From assembly GCA_029213065.1 (NCBI GenBank), contig JARGPH010000028.1, positions 1-64,000 of the forward strand: a DNA stretch of 64,000 nt, given 5' to 3'. Numbering within the stretch: position 1 is the stretch's first letter; the number at the start of each line of letters is the position of its first letter. The position numbers and the translations under genes were made by a program. Shown piece by piece: positions 17,846-26,896 of the stretch. This stretch comes from Verrucomicrobiales bacterium (GTDB lineage: Bacteria; Verrucomicrobiota; Verrucomicrobiia; Verrucomicrobiales; DEV007). Under the pieces are notes generated by a model. It had not been told where the DNA came from. It did no database searches and worked only from the letters and a program-made list of their open reading frames with translations.

Positions 17846-19015
17846 TCAGTACCGCAGCTCTGCGCAAATTTCATTGCCGCCGGGCATCTTCGCGGCCTCG
17901 AGATAGAAGAGGCGCCCCCCGCGACTGAGAGTCAGCTCGGCGGCTCTCTGGTAGAGGTCGAATCCCTCGGGATCATGAGGTGTCATTTCCTCGTAGCTTC
18001 CTTTTCCGGGATCCGTGATTTTCCCGCGGAAACGCAGGTCGGATGGAGCGACGAGCGAGGCGATTCGACCCATCGAAGCCGCAGCGAGAACTTCCTGGAG
18101 ATCGGTGACGAAGGCATCACTCGCAGCGAGCTCCTTCAATCGTAGCAGCTCCCTTTTGCGGCTTTCGGCAAAATCACGGTAAAGCACGTCCGATGCGCTT
18201 TCGTGAAGTTCAGCGAGCGATTCGTGCTCGGCATTTCCGCCGACAATCTTCTCGACGAGGTGGGGGTAGGTATTGGCTTTTGCGAAGAGGGGGAGATAGA
18301 AATCCACCCCCGCAATGAGAAGCGGGTCGTTGCTTTCGCCGAGAATCTTACGGATCGGCTCATTCACTTCCCTGAAAAATTTGAGGAGGTTTTCCTTGTT
18401 TGCTTCCGCATCGATCAAGTCCGGATCATCACCGCTCGACTTCGCAGCGGCTATCTCGCTCTCTTCGAAGGAAGGATTGCCTCCCGGGATCTCAACGGGG
18501 CGAATGCCGAGACGGGACCCCCGGTAGAGAGCCACCTCATTTTGACTGAGCGAGAGCAACCAGTAGGAATCATTGTTCGCCGCCAGCTCAAGCAGCGGAG
18601 TGAGAAACCATTTCGTGGAGTAGGAGCACTGTGGAGAAAAACGTTTCGGCACCTGGATGACTCGAACCGTTTCAGCCTCTGCAAAGATCGCGAGTCCTCC
18701 TGACTGGTGCTGCCAGAACTCACTCTCTTCGCTCTCCTTGTCGAGGTAAGGGCCGATCTCATCTTCGAGAGTGTCGAGGATCTCCCCGCCGCCATCGCCG
18801 TCTTCCTCGAGCATCTTGCTCAGATCTCTGAAAGCTCCTTTGAGTTGCAGGCGTGACTGCGGGACATCGTCGGGAGTTCGGCTCGCTGGTACGTAAATGG
18901 TGGCACGTTTCGTTTCTTCCGCGTTCTCGGCGAGCAAATCATCGAGGGTGTCGAGAAGCCTCTCAACGCGGCGGATCCTGTGGGTTTCTGGTGGCGGGGC
19001 AGTCGTTTGCATCAT
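17846..19015 (-). CDS. baeRF-family (bacterial eRF1-like) protein
   Basis: This 389-residue cytoplasmic protein resembles the bacterial archaeo-eukaryotic release-factor (baeRF) family. It has an N-terminal region with a short helix-rich start, and a central strand-rich domain (GLAIFAEAETVRVIQVPKRF, then NDSYWLLSLSQNEVALYRG). A C-terminal domain holds FYLPLFAKANTYPHL and an ending GRLFYLEAAKMPGG. The family is predicted to act on stalled or stressed ribosomes, but no biochemical role is settled. Both neighbours are separate transcription units. Confidence 0.75.
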   Translation of the reverse strand: MMQTTAPPPETHRIRRVERLLDTLDDLLAENAEETKRATIYVPASRTPDDVPQSRLQLKGAFRDLSKMLEEDGDGGGEILDTLEDEIGPYLDKESEESEFWQHQSGGLAIFAEAETVRVIQVPKRFSPQCSYSTKWFLTPLLELAANNDSYWLLSLSQNEVALYRGSRLGIRPVEIPGGNPSFEESEIAAAKSSGDDPDLIDAEANKENLLKFFREVNEPIRKILGESNDPLLIAGVDFYLPLFAKANTYPHLVEKIVGGNAEHESLAELHESASDVLYRDFAESRKRELLRLKELAASDAFVTDLQEVLAAASMGRIASLVAPSDLRFRGKITDPGKGSYEEMTPHDPEGFDLYQRAAELTLSRGGRLFYLEAAKMPGGNEICAELRY

Positions 19016-19360
19016 GCTTCTACACTGTCGCTACATGTGGGCCAAGGTGCTCGGGTATGTTGTAACTTGCTTATTATTAGAGGTATGGGTTCTCTATGGA
19101 TGGTCCCGGTGAGGGGGGAAACTTTGAATTATGCATTGTCTGCCTCTCTCATTGCATTGCAGAGGGCAATGAAGCGAATCATCTCGACGAATCATTGCCA
19201 AACGCCTCACCGTCCCATTCCCCCGGTTTGCAGATTGCATAAGGGCCGAGGGCGATTCGCTCCCCGAAGGACTGAGGCAGTATTCCTAACCAGTTTATCG
19301 TAAGTGTGTTGAGTGGTTTATAAGGGTCGATGGCACTGAGCTTGCGCCTTTAAATGGCTT
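19016..19360. other. intergenic region upstream of the PRC-barrel gene
   Basis: These 345 bases contain no supported gene; the plus-strand frame 18980-19303 has no recognisable features. The only element I can point to is a sigma54-like promoter sequence at 19331-19345. Confidence 0.5.
19331..19345 (+). promoter_or_regulatory. sigma54-like promoter match
   Basis: TGGCAC, five bases, then TTGC gives the -24 GG and -12 GC with the exact ten-base gap required by sigma54. Transcription would start only about 4 bases before the ATG at 19361, which is unusual, so it could be a chance match or give a nearly leaderless message. Confidence 0.4.
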
Positions 19361-20155
19361 ATGAAAACGAACCAAATCATAGATGAAAAGTCGCAGTTCA
19401 GGGCCGTGGTTCCTTTGAAGGGGGCCACCATCGAAACGAAAGACGGAAAAACGGTCGGAAAATGCGGGGACTTCCTCTTCGACGACGAGAACTGGACGAT
19501 TCGCTACATCGTGGCGAACACCGGCGGATTCTTCTCACGAAACGAGGTCCTAATGAGTCCCTTTGTCTTTAAGAATCCCGAGTTCGGCAATTACCACCAA
19601 AGCATGCAGACGGTTCTTTCGGAAGACTGGATCGAATCGAGCCCGCCTCTCGAGGCCCATTCCCCGGTTTCGCGGAAATACGAACTCGAGCTGGCCCGGC
19701 ATTTCGGTTACCCGCTCTACTGGACGGGGACCTACCTCTGGGGAGGTAACCCTCATCCGATGCCGGGGATGCTGGACCCCAACGAACCCGCCCGCCACGA
19801 AGAGAAAATGGCTGAGATCGGAGAATCCCGATTGCGCTCCTGCGACGAAGTCGTCGGATATGAAGTTATCTCCAACGGCGAGAGTATCGGCAAGGTGGAC
19901 GACTTTATTGTCGAAACCCACCCGTGGCGAATTCGATACCTCGTTGTCAGAACCGGAAACTGGATGTTCGGCAAACGGGTCATCCTCTCCCCGGAATGGG
20001 TCGCTGATATCTCCTGGGAGGAGAACGAGATAACGATGACCGGTCCCGACCGCGAGCAGATCGAAAGTGCTCCCGCCTTTGACCCGAGTGATGGAGTGAA
20101 CCGGGACTACGAAGGCAGGCTCTACGATTACTACGGGCGTCGCTACTACTGGTGA
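19361..20155 (+). CDS. protein with two PRC-barrel domains
   Basis: The 264-residue protein holds two PRC-barrel-like domains, at about residues 12-90 and 150-230. Each begins with a GxxVxxxDGxxVGKxxDFLxDxxxWxIRYxVxxTG-type pattern (KTVGKCGDFLFDD; ESIGKVDDFIVET). The segment between them is rich in Pro, Gly and Tyr. PRC-barrel proteins serve in RNA processing, photosynthetic reaction centres or stress responses. This cytoplasmic double-domain type is often annotated as a general stress protein. Its precise role is unknown. Confidence 0.85.
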   Translation: MKTNQIIDEKSQFRAVVPLKGATIETKDGKTVGKCGDFLFDDENWTIRYIVANTGGFFSRNEVLMSPFVFKNPEFGNYHQSMQTVLSEDWIESSPPLEAHSPVSRKYELELARHFGYPLYWTGTYLWGGNPHPMPGMLDPNEPARHEEKMAEIGESRLRSCDEVVGYEVISNGESIGKVDDFIVETHPWRIRYLVVRTGNWMFGKRVILSPEWVADISWEENEITMTGPDREQIESAPAFDPSDGVNRDYEGRLYDYYGRRYYW

Positions 20156-20188
20156 TACTTGAGAAAGTTGAGAGGACCCCGGATGACT

Positions 20189-20225
20189 CAACAGGGTCAG
20201 GTCGCTGACGTAACCCTGTCAGGTG
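20189..20225. repeat. dispersed palindromic intergenic repeat, copy 1
   Basis: The arms ACAGGGT and ACCCTGT face each other across 15 bases, directly after the PRC-barrel gene and before the convergent sulfatase stop. A near-identical unit lies at 42362-42399, also between convergent genes. It may be a REP-like element or a bidirectional terminator. Confidence 0.6.
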
Positions 20226-20231
20226 CACGTC

Positions 20232-21677
20232 TCAGGGGGCTTCGGACTCAAGCAGAACCGGCCCCGGTTTGAGGATACTCTCGGCATTTGCCGCGGCTCC
20301 GGGAAAGTCGCCGCGTTTCTCCGGGCTGATCTTTCCGATCACCGAGGTGGGATGGACCGGGGTGGTGTCACCGGTCTCGCTACGCCATTGATCCATCGCC
20401 TCACGGAGCTGTTTCGATATCGCGGCGTGTTCCGGTTCTTCAATCAGGTTGGTGAATTGATGGGGATCGTCGCTGAGGTTGAAGAGCTCTTCGAAGGGCC
20501 TCGGTTGCAGGAAAATATCACGCTGTTCCGGGAGCAGGGCTCGCTCTCCTTCCGCCTCCCACAATTCTTTTCCGGCCGGAAAGATATCACTCGATTCCGC
20601 GCAAAGATTCTGATCCCTGAAGTTGTAATTGCGGATGTAGACCCAGTTCTGAAAACGGACCATTCGCTCGTTGGCGGGATAGGTGTGCCAGTTGTGCTCC
20701 GCAAATACATAGTCGCGAACTTTCCCTTCCGGAGCTTGGAAAAGAGGAACAAGGCTCACTCCCTGAAACCGCCCGGGGATATCAATTCCTGCCAGTTCCA
20801 ACACGGTGGGTCCGATATCGATGAGACTGACGAGTGAATCCACCTGCGTGCCCGGTTCAATCTCAGGACCGGCGATGAGGAAGGGGACTTTCGCACCGGA
20901 ATCGTAGAGGCGGGTTTTGCTTCGCGGAAAAGGTCTTCCATTGTCGCTTGTGAAAATCAGGTAGGTGGAATCAGCGATGCCCTGCCGTTCCAGTTCATCG
21001 AGAAGCAAACCGAGGTAGTGGTCGGTTCGTGCTACCTCGTGATAGTAGCCGGTGAAATCGTGGCGGGTTTCCGGGCCATCGAAGAGGTAGGGAGGGACCA
21101 TGACCTCGTCCGGTTTGAATTGCGGGGCGTCGTCGGTGAGCTGCCAATCGCGATGAGCATCGTGAGAACCGAACCAGAAAAAGCAGGGCGTTTTCTCAGG
21201 TCGGTCGCGGAGGAGTTTGACCCAGTTTTCCGAGCCGCTTGGCCGGCCTCCCGGATCGATGAGATCGAAGGCTTCAGCGAGACGGATCGGATCGTCCTTC
21301 ACCCCGTCGTATGACATGTGATTCTTTCCGCTCAAGACCGAGTGGTATCCGGCTCTGCGGAGTCGACCGGGGAATTTCCACTGATTGCGGGGAAGCGGCG
21401 TGTGGAGTTCGGGCGCGCCGGTGTTGTGCGGGTAGCGGCTTGTGATGATGCTGTTCCGGCTCGGGCTGCAGCTGCTTGCCGTGACGTAGGCGTTGTTGAA
21501 TCGCATCCCGCTGGCGGCGAGTCGATCCATGTTCGGTGTCGGAATCGGTCCACCATAGGTTCCCGTGTCTTCGAGCGAAATGTCGTCGGTGATGAAGAAC
21601 ACGAAATGGGGCTGCGCGGCCTGCGCTGCGGCGGGGAGCAGAAAGCAAACCAGTGCGAAAAGAGAAAGGTGTTTCAT
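20232..21677 (-). CDS. secreted Cys-type sulfatase
   Basis: From the Met at 21677 the product has 481 residues and a signal peptide ending near AAAQAAQ. It belongs to the alkaline-phosphatase-like sulfatases. The calcium-site start is FVFFITDD, and the formylglycine motif CSPSR (Cys70) is followed by the second signature part around SRYPHNTGAPE. Activity requires oxidation of Cys70 by a formylglycine-generating enzyme, which is not in this window. Such periplasmic enzymes remove sulfate from polysaccharides, and they are highly expanded in marine PVC bacteria. The longer frame up to 21779 lacks a signal peptide. Confidence 0.92.
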   Translation of the reverse strand: MKHLSLFALVCFLLPAAAQAAQPHFVFFITDDISLEDTGTYGGPIPTPNMDRLAASGMRFNNAYVTASSCSPSRNSIITSRYPHNTGAPELHTPLPRNQWKFPGRLRRAGYHSVLSGKNHMSYDGVKDDPIRLAEAFDLIDPGGRPSGSENWVKLLRDRPEKTPCFFWFGSHDAHRDWQLTDDAPQFKPDEVMVPPYLFDGPETRHDFTGYYHEVARTDHYLGLLLDELERQGIADSTYLIFTSDNGRPFPRSKTRLYDSGAKVPFLIAGPEIEPGTQVDSLVSLIDIGPTVLELAGIDIPGRFQGVSLVPLFQAPEGKVRDYVFAEHNWHTYPANERMVRFQNWVYIRNYNFRDQNLCAESSDIFPAGKELWEAEGERALLPEQRDIFLQPRPFEELFNLSDDPHQFTNLIEEPEHAAISKQLREAMDQWRSETGDTTPVHPTSVIGKISPEKRGDFPGAAANAESILKPGPVLLESEAP

Positions 21678-21801
21678 AAACGGTTCTTCGATTGATCCAG
21701 CCCGTGAGAACACCGCGGGAAAAGCACTGATTCCGGGGGCGACGTCACCGCATGGGGAAGTCCATGAGCGAAGGCGCACCGGTTTGTGAAATCGATCATG
21801 G

Positions 21802-23883
21802 TTACTCCGGAAGCGACGTTGAAAGGTTGCCTCTCGCCTTTTCGGAGATGGGCAGCCTGAGGGTTTCGTTGAGATAGGTGTGGAGATCCTTTTGAGCGGC
21901 CCGACTCGTGGAGAGGTAGAAATTGTCGATCACTTCCTGAACCGTCCTGCCCGGATCCAGCCCGGGAATTTCAACCTGATACCACTTTCGGAGAAATTGC
22001 TCGCCGCCGAACCTGTTTCTGATCTCAATGAGGGCACCCGCGGTGAGTCGCTTTTGGTCAATATCGCGATGCCCTTCTCCAAACCAGTTCGCGGGGGAAT
22101 CCTTGAGCTCTCTTTTGTAATGTAACAGCTCCTTTGCGTAGAGGTGTTTACGTGTCTCCACATCCGGGTAAACGGGGAAGCCTTCCTGCTCAGCAATCTC
22201 AAGGAGACCGGCAAGGACCATGCCGGAAAACACGTTTCGGGATATTTTGCTTCGGATCGGCGCGTCAACGAAGCTTTCCGTGAGGCTGTCGGCGATGCTG
22301 AAGCAGGCAAGTTCGGGAAGCTTCAGGTCGGGGAATGCGTTGTGTTGTTCGAAAGCGCTGATCAGTTCGCGAAGCCTTGCCGGCCCTATGTTGACTCCGG
22401 CGCGGTTCCAGAGAAAGCCACTGCTTCCAATCTTCGGATGGCCGCGAAGGGGATAGATTGGTTTTTGCTTTTGTCCTGACAAAGCCTCAAACCGGTCGAC
22501 CGCGGTGTCGAGGTGGTATAGCAAAACTCCCGCTGTCGATGGAGAGAGGTCATCGTGGATGCTGAGGATTGCGGTTCTCCGGCCCTCCCAGGCATTGAAC
22601 TGCACATTGTCGAAACCACGTTTTAGAGACTGAATCGGGTTGCGACCCGTTTCGTGTTCTGCCCCATTCTGCTCGATGAGATACCAGATCCCTGCGGCGG
22701 CAACGGCTGAAATCAGAGAGAATACAGCGACGAGACGTATCGGCTGTTTCAACCGTGAGCGTGCCCGCTTCTGCCCCGCTGAAGAAGTGAACCCTCGCTT
22801 CGATTCTGCGGGGCTGCGATCGGATTGCTCTGTTGATCTCGAATTTCCCGGGTCGTCTTTCCCCCGGAGGAGCCCTTCCACGATTGTCTCCAGTTGCGCC
22901 CTGAACTCGGAGGCGGTTTGAAATCTCAGCTCGGGATTGCTCTCCAGTGCTTTCTCCACGAGTCGGTCGAAGCGCTTGTCCAGCCCGGGACGCAGAACGG
23001 AGGGGTGGCCGAATCTTCCCCTCGGAAGCTTTCCGGTAAGCATCTGGTAGAGGACAACACCACAGGCGTAGATATCGGCCCGATGATCGCACTGTGAAGA
23101 CAGATCCTGAGCTTCGGGGGCGATGTAGTCGGGAGTTCCGAGGGCGAGACCGGATTGAGTGAGACCCGTGTCTGCGGCATCGCCGCGATTTTGCTTCGCT
23201 ATCCCGAAATCGGCTATCTTTAAGCGTCCTTCGCGGTCGATGAGGATGTTTCGCGGTTTCAGGTCCCGATGAACGATCCCGTTCCCGTGAGCGTAGCTGA
23301 GGGCTTCGAGGATCTGGGCGAGGATGGAAACAATCTGTTCCACAGGGGCGTTTCCGGGATGCAGATCGAGATAATCGCCAAGGTCCATCCCCTCAACCAG
23401 CTCCATCACGAAATAGCGGTGGCCCTGATCGGTCTCCCCGAACTCGTGCACCGTGACGATTCCCGGATGATTCAGCGATGCGAGCGCCCGTGCCTCCTGT
23501 TCGAATCGCTCCACAAAGCGTAAATCACTCTCCGGCTCTGCGAGCACTTCGGGAAGGAGCTTAATGGCAACCGAGCGGTTGAGAGCCGGTTGTCGAGCGC
23601 GATAGACGGCCCCCATTCCGCCACGGCCAATGAGCTCCTCGATTTCGAATTGTGGAAGTAGCTCCTGCAGTTCCTCTACCGACGGTGGGTCCCAATCGTG
23701 CAAAGCCGAAGGCGCAGGAGACCTTTCCTCTTTCGACTGGTCATTCGCGAGGTCTTCGAGAACAAATCGAAACAGGCTCCGATACCGGTCGCGGGCGCAT
23801 TGCGAGCATTGTTCAGCTTTCTCAGGCTTTGAATTTCCGCAATGAGGACAACTGGTCGCCTCAACTGATTTGTCTTCGTTCAT
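21802..23883 (-). CDS. zinc-ribbon Ser/Thr protein kinase with membrane anchor and extracytoplasmic domain
   Basis: The 693-residue protein begins with a CxxC...CxxC zinc ribbon (Cys12, 15, 26, 29). An intact Hanks-type kinase domain follows (about 80-340): GRGGMGAVYRA P-loop, Lys108, HRDLKPRN from 205, DFG at 225-227. After a basic linker there is one membrane segment (near residues 375-400) and then about 290 residues outside the membrane. That ectodomain looks like a remote, possibly non-catalytic relative of gluzincin-type peptidase domains. No HExxH is present, so this is only a guess. It probably senses an external signal and phosphorylates cytoplasmic targets. Confidence 0.88.
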   Translation of the reverse strand: MNEDKSVEATSCPHCGNSKPEKAEQCSQCARDRYRSLFRFVLEDLANDQSKEERSPAPSALHDWDPPSVEELQELLPQFEIEELIGRGGMGAVYRARQPALNRSVAIKLLPEVLAEPESDLRFVERFEQEARALASLNHPGIVTVHEFGETDQGHRYFVMELVEGMDLGDYLDLHPGNAPVEQIVSILAQILEALSYAHGNGIVHRDLKPRNILIDREGRLKIADFGIAKQNRGDAADTGLTQSGLALGTPDYIAPEAQDLSSQCDHRADIYACGVVLYQMLTGKLPRGRFGHPSVLRPGLDKRFDRLVEKALESNPELRFQTASEFRAQLETIVEGLLRGKDDPGNSRSTEQSDRSPAESKRGFTSSAGQKRARSRLKQPIRLVAVFSLISAVAAAGIWYLIEQNGAEHETGRNPIQSLKRGFDNVQFNAWEGRRTAILSIHDDLSPSTAGVLLYHLDTAVDRFEALSGQKQKPIYPLRGHPKIGSSGFLWNRAGVNIGPARLRELISAFEQHNAFPDLKLPELACFSIADSLTESFVDAPIRSKISRNVFSGMVLAGLLEIAEQEGFPVYPDVETRKHLYAKELLHYKRELKDSPANWFGEGHRDIDQKRLTAGALIEIRNRFGGEQFLRKWYQVEIPGLDPGRTVQEVIDNFYLSTSRAAQKDLHTYLNETLRLPISEKARGNLSTSLPE

Positions 23884-24023
23884 GCCTCGTGGAAGGAGTT
23901 AAACCGGAAGTGAACAGGAGTCTCCCGAATCTCGTTGAAGAGGGACTGAGAACTTTCTATGCACATCCTCACAGGTTTAAGGGTTGCTTATTAAAATTCA
24001 ATTATTTAGATAGGTTGTGACAC

Positions 24024-25244
24024 ATGAATATGAAAGCAATCTTCTCCCTTCTTCTCGTTGCTGTGGCTGTGACCGGTTCGTGGGGCCGCGCTCAGGATAC
24101 GAAAGATCCCGTTCTCATCCACGCCGCTGATTTTCCCTACATTCAGGCAGCGCTCGATGCCCTGCCGCCTTCCGGAGGGATGGTGGTGCTTCCGCCCGGC
24201 ACTGTCGAAATCTCAAAGCCGCTTGTCATCTCGACTCCGGAAACGCGAATTGAGGGAAGCGGAGCGTCGACCCATATCAAAAACACCAATACTTCCGGTG
24301 AACCTGCGATCCGCATTCAGCCACCCAATCTGTCGAAAGATCCCAAAGCCAAACTCTGGCGGATTCAGCTGGGGAACTTCCGAATCAGCGGAAATGAGAA
24401 AAGCGGCGATGGCATTTATGCCGAGTCGATACAGGAGATTTTTCTCGAGGGCATGTCGATCGATCACAACGCCGGTCATGGCATCGCTCTGGTCGACTGC
24501 TACGAGGACCCGCGCGTTTCGGATTCGATTTTGACCTACAATTCCAAGGCGGGACTCTTCATCGACGGCTGTCATGACATCGTCGTGAATGCGAACCACT
24601 TTGAAGAGAATCAGGATGCGGTCGTTTGTGTCGACGCCTTCAATCTCTGCATGAACGGAAACAATATCGATGATCATCTCGGGGACGGAGTGGTCATTGA
24701 AAACACCTATGGCTCCGTCGTTTCCGGGAACATGATCGAAGAATGCAACGGCACCGCAATTGTTCTCGACCGCGACTGCTACGGGATAACCCTTTCAGCC
24801 AATGTTATCGCGCATCACCTCGAAGGCGGTATTGATCTGAAGGATGCCAATGGTTGCACCGTCTCCGCCAATACCTTTGTGCTCACCCATCAGTTCGGCG
24901 TGAAACTGAGCGGGGAAAGCGGGCGCATTACGATCACGGGGAACAATTTCTCCAACACCTACATCGGCGGGGGAAAAGACAAACGCCCTCCGGAAGGAAA
25001 AACCCCGATGCACATCGACATCGGCACCGGTGTGGTTCTCGAGGGAAGTAAGCACGTTATCATTTCCGGGAACAGTTTCTCAGGGCTCGACGCGGGGGCC
25101 GTTAAAGGTAGCGGAAAATGTCGCGCCGTCATGGTCACGGGGAACACGGTGACGGATATTAACCGGCGCTCGGATCCTCCGGTCGAGGCGATTGATCTCG
25201 GTGACGCGGAGAAGAGTCTCGTTGAAAGTAATCTGATTGATTAG
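24024..25244 (+). CDS. secreted right-handed parallel beta-helix protein
   Basis: The 406-residue exported protein (signal peptide about 1-24) is built of repeated beta-helix coils. They are visible as recurring N/D-G-hydrophobic-x-hydrophobic units such as GIYAESIQEIFLEGM, GLFIDGCHDIVVNAN, GVVIENTYGSVVSGN and GVKLSGESGRITITGN. This is the pectate-lyase/NosD-like fold (Pfam beta-helix). It may bind or cleave an acidic polysaccharide, but no family-specific catalytic residues can be named. An alternative start is the Met two codons downstream. Confidence 0.82.
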   Translation: MNMKAIFSLLLVAVAVTGSWGRAQDTKDPVLIHAADFPYIQAALDALPPSGGMVVLPPGTVEISKPLVISTPETRIEGSGASTHIKNTNTSGEPAIRIQPPNLSKDPKAKLWRIQLGNFRISGNEKSGDGIYAESIQEIFLEGMSIDHNAGHGIALVDCYEDPRVSDSILTYNSKAGLFIDGCHDIVVNANHFEENQDAVVCVDAFNLCMNGNNIDDHLGDGVVIENTYGSVVSGNMIEECNGTAIVLDRDCYGITLSANVIAHHLEGGIDLKDANGCTVSANTFVLTHQFGVKLSGESGRITITGNNFSNTYIGGGKDKRPPEGKTPMHIDIGTGVVLEGSKHVIISGNSFSGLDAGAVKGSGKCRAVMVTGNTVTDINRRSDPPVEAIDLGDAEKSLVESNLID

Positions 25245-25357
25245 TGGCGGCGAGTGCCAACGAGTGGAATACGAAGCCCTCGAGACGACGGATTTCGTGT
25301 GTGTTGTTTATGGCGGCAGGTTGCAGGGAACCACTCGCTGGTGCTCGCCGCCACGTT

Positions 25358-26896
25358 TCACTTCGCCTTCTTCGGTTCCTCTTTTTTGGGATCCGCCTTC
25401 TTTGGTTCCTCTTTCTTCGGGGGAATCGTGAGCCAGACGGCGGGCAAGTCCATGAGAGCATAGGGACCGCGGTAGTTGGGATCCGTTTTGAAAGAGTGAT
25501 AGGCCGCGACGGGTTTGCCGGTCTTTTTTCCGTCTTTGTCGGTCACGAAGGCATGGATCTTGAGCGGTTTTTGAAAGGCGGGGACGTCTTCTTTGGCTTC
25601 GAGTTTGAGGGTCACGTCGCCGCCTTTTTCAGGAACCTTGTCAGGGCCGGTGAAGGTGACTTTGTCAGGCAGGCCCGGGATTTCAAAAACAAGATTCTCT
25701 TTGTCTCCGTGGAGGCGCGTCACCTTCACTTTGATGTCGACGGATTTACCCCGCTCGAGCAGGTACTCTGATTTCTCGATTGTCGCGGTGAATGATGGAA
25801 TCGGCTTCGCTGCGCCGACCCGGTAGCGAAGTTGAGGGTCGCCCCGTCGGAATCGATCGGAAACCGCGATTTCGTATTCCCCGTCGGCGGCGACTTTCCA
25901 GAGATACTCCGGATCGTTTTCCTTGTTGGCGTCGTCGACGAGTTTCAAGAGCGCCCCGTCCGGTTTGAAAATCTGCAGGACCGGATCGGTCGCAAAGCCA
26001 AGGCTCGCTGATTCCACGGTGATGAGATACTGTTCGTCCTTCTTCCCGGTGAAAGTATAGCGATCCACTTCCCCGGGTTTGGAAAGGGTGCCTGTCGCGG
26101 TTTTCCCGGCGGAGAGTTTGTTGTCTTGGGCATCCGGTCCGGGATCATCGGCAAGGAGGCGCTTCGGGAGCGCTTCCGACTTGCGGGCGAGGTGGAGCCG
26201 ATACTGAGCATTCTTACCGCCGCGAAAGTAGACACTCGCGGCAGGGGGATGGGCAAAGGCAGTGACAGCAAAGGTGTAGTCGCCACCATCCGGTGCGGTA
26301 AATTCCATACGGGGATCGAGGTGGACAGCACCGTCGTGTTCCATCGCGAGGCGGTTTCCATCGGGATCATAGACCTGAAGAACCGGGTCGATGAGCGATC
26401 GAATGGTGTAACCCTCCACCGCGGCATGAATCGTTTCCCCCTTCTTTAAAGTGAGTTTGAAAGCATCCAGTTCGTTGTTCCCCGGGAGCTTCCCGTTGAC
26501 GACGAGAGGGAGTTTTGCAGCGTCGATAGCCTGCGCCCCGGCGATGGTGTTATCGTCTTTGTCCTCTTCGAGAATCTCGGGCAGGTCTCCGACGATGAAC
26601 AGCTGGGGAGCACTAACGCCTTCGGCATTTGCTGCGCGAACCACGATCGGTTTTGTCGGGGCATCGGCGGCGATCTTCAATTTTCCGGTTCCCTTTTTGT
26701 CTTTGTCAGGCGTGAAGGTGAAACCCTTTTCGGAAAAGTTCAGTTGGCAGGGCCAGGGATCGAGTTTCCCCGTGAGAGTGACGTCTATCTCGCTTCCGCG
26801 CTTTGCTCCCGGAGGCCAGATCGCATCGAGCGTTGCGGGCGCAGCACTGCCGGTGAGCGGCAGGGCGATGAGGGAGAAAAGGACGACCCGTTTCAC
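25358..26896 (-). CDS. secreted PPC-domain protein of the DUF1501 operon
   Basis: The 512-residue exported protein has a signal peptide (about 1-18). An Ig-like N-terminal part follows (WPPGAKRGSEIDVTLTG), then two bacterial pre-peptidase C-terminal (PPC) domains. These are visible as NELDAFKLTLKKGE...DPVLQVYDPDG and EVDRYTFTGKKDEQYLITVES...DPVLQIFKPDG. The C terminus is a charged Lys/Glu/Pro-rich tail. It is the last gene of the operon, and its start overlaps the DUF1501 stop by 4 bases (26893-26896). Such proteins travel with DUF1501/DUF1553 proteins in PVC bacteria. The function is unknown. Confidence 0.88.
   Translation of the reverse strand: MKRVVLFSLIALPLTGSAAPATLDAIWPPGAKRGSEIDVTLTGKLDPWPCQLNFSEKGFTFTPDKDKKGTGKLKIAADAPTKPIVVRAANAEGVSAPQLFIVGDLPEILEEDKDDNTIAGAQAIDAAKLPLVVNGKLPGNNELDAFKLTLKKGETIHAAVEGYTIRSLIDPVLQVYDPDGNRLAMEHDGAVHLDPRMEFTAPDGGDYTFAVTAFAHPPAASVYFRGGKNAQYRLHLARKSEALPKRLLADDPGPDAQDNKLSAGKTATGTLSKPGEVDRYTFTGKKDEQYLITVESASLGFATDPVLQIFKPDGALLKLVDDANKENDPEYLWKVAADGEYEIAVSDRFRRGDPQLRYRVGAAKPIPSFTATIEKSEYLLERGKSVDIKVKVTRLHGDKENLVFEIPGLPDKVTFTGPDKVPEKGGDVTLKLEAKEDVPAFQKPLKIHAFVTDKDGKKTGKPVAAYHSFKTDPNYRGPYALMDLPAVWLTIPPKKEEPKKADPKKEEPKKAK

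Noticed and set aside
18980-19303. 107-codon plus-strand open frame
   Set aside because: It begins inside the baeRF gene, has unusual Cys/Trp/His-rich composition and no known similarity.
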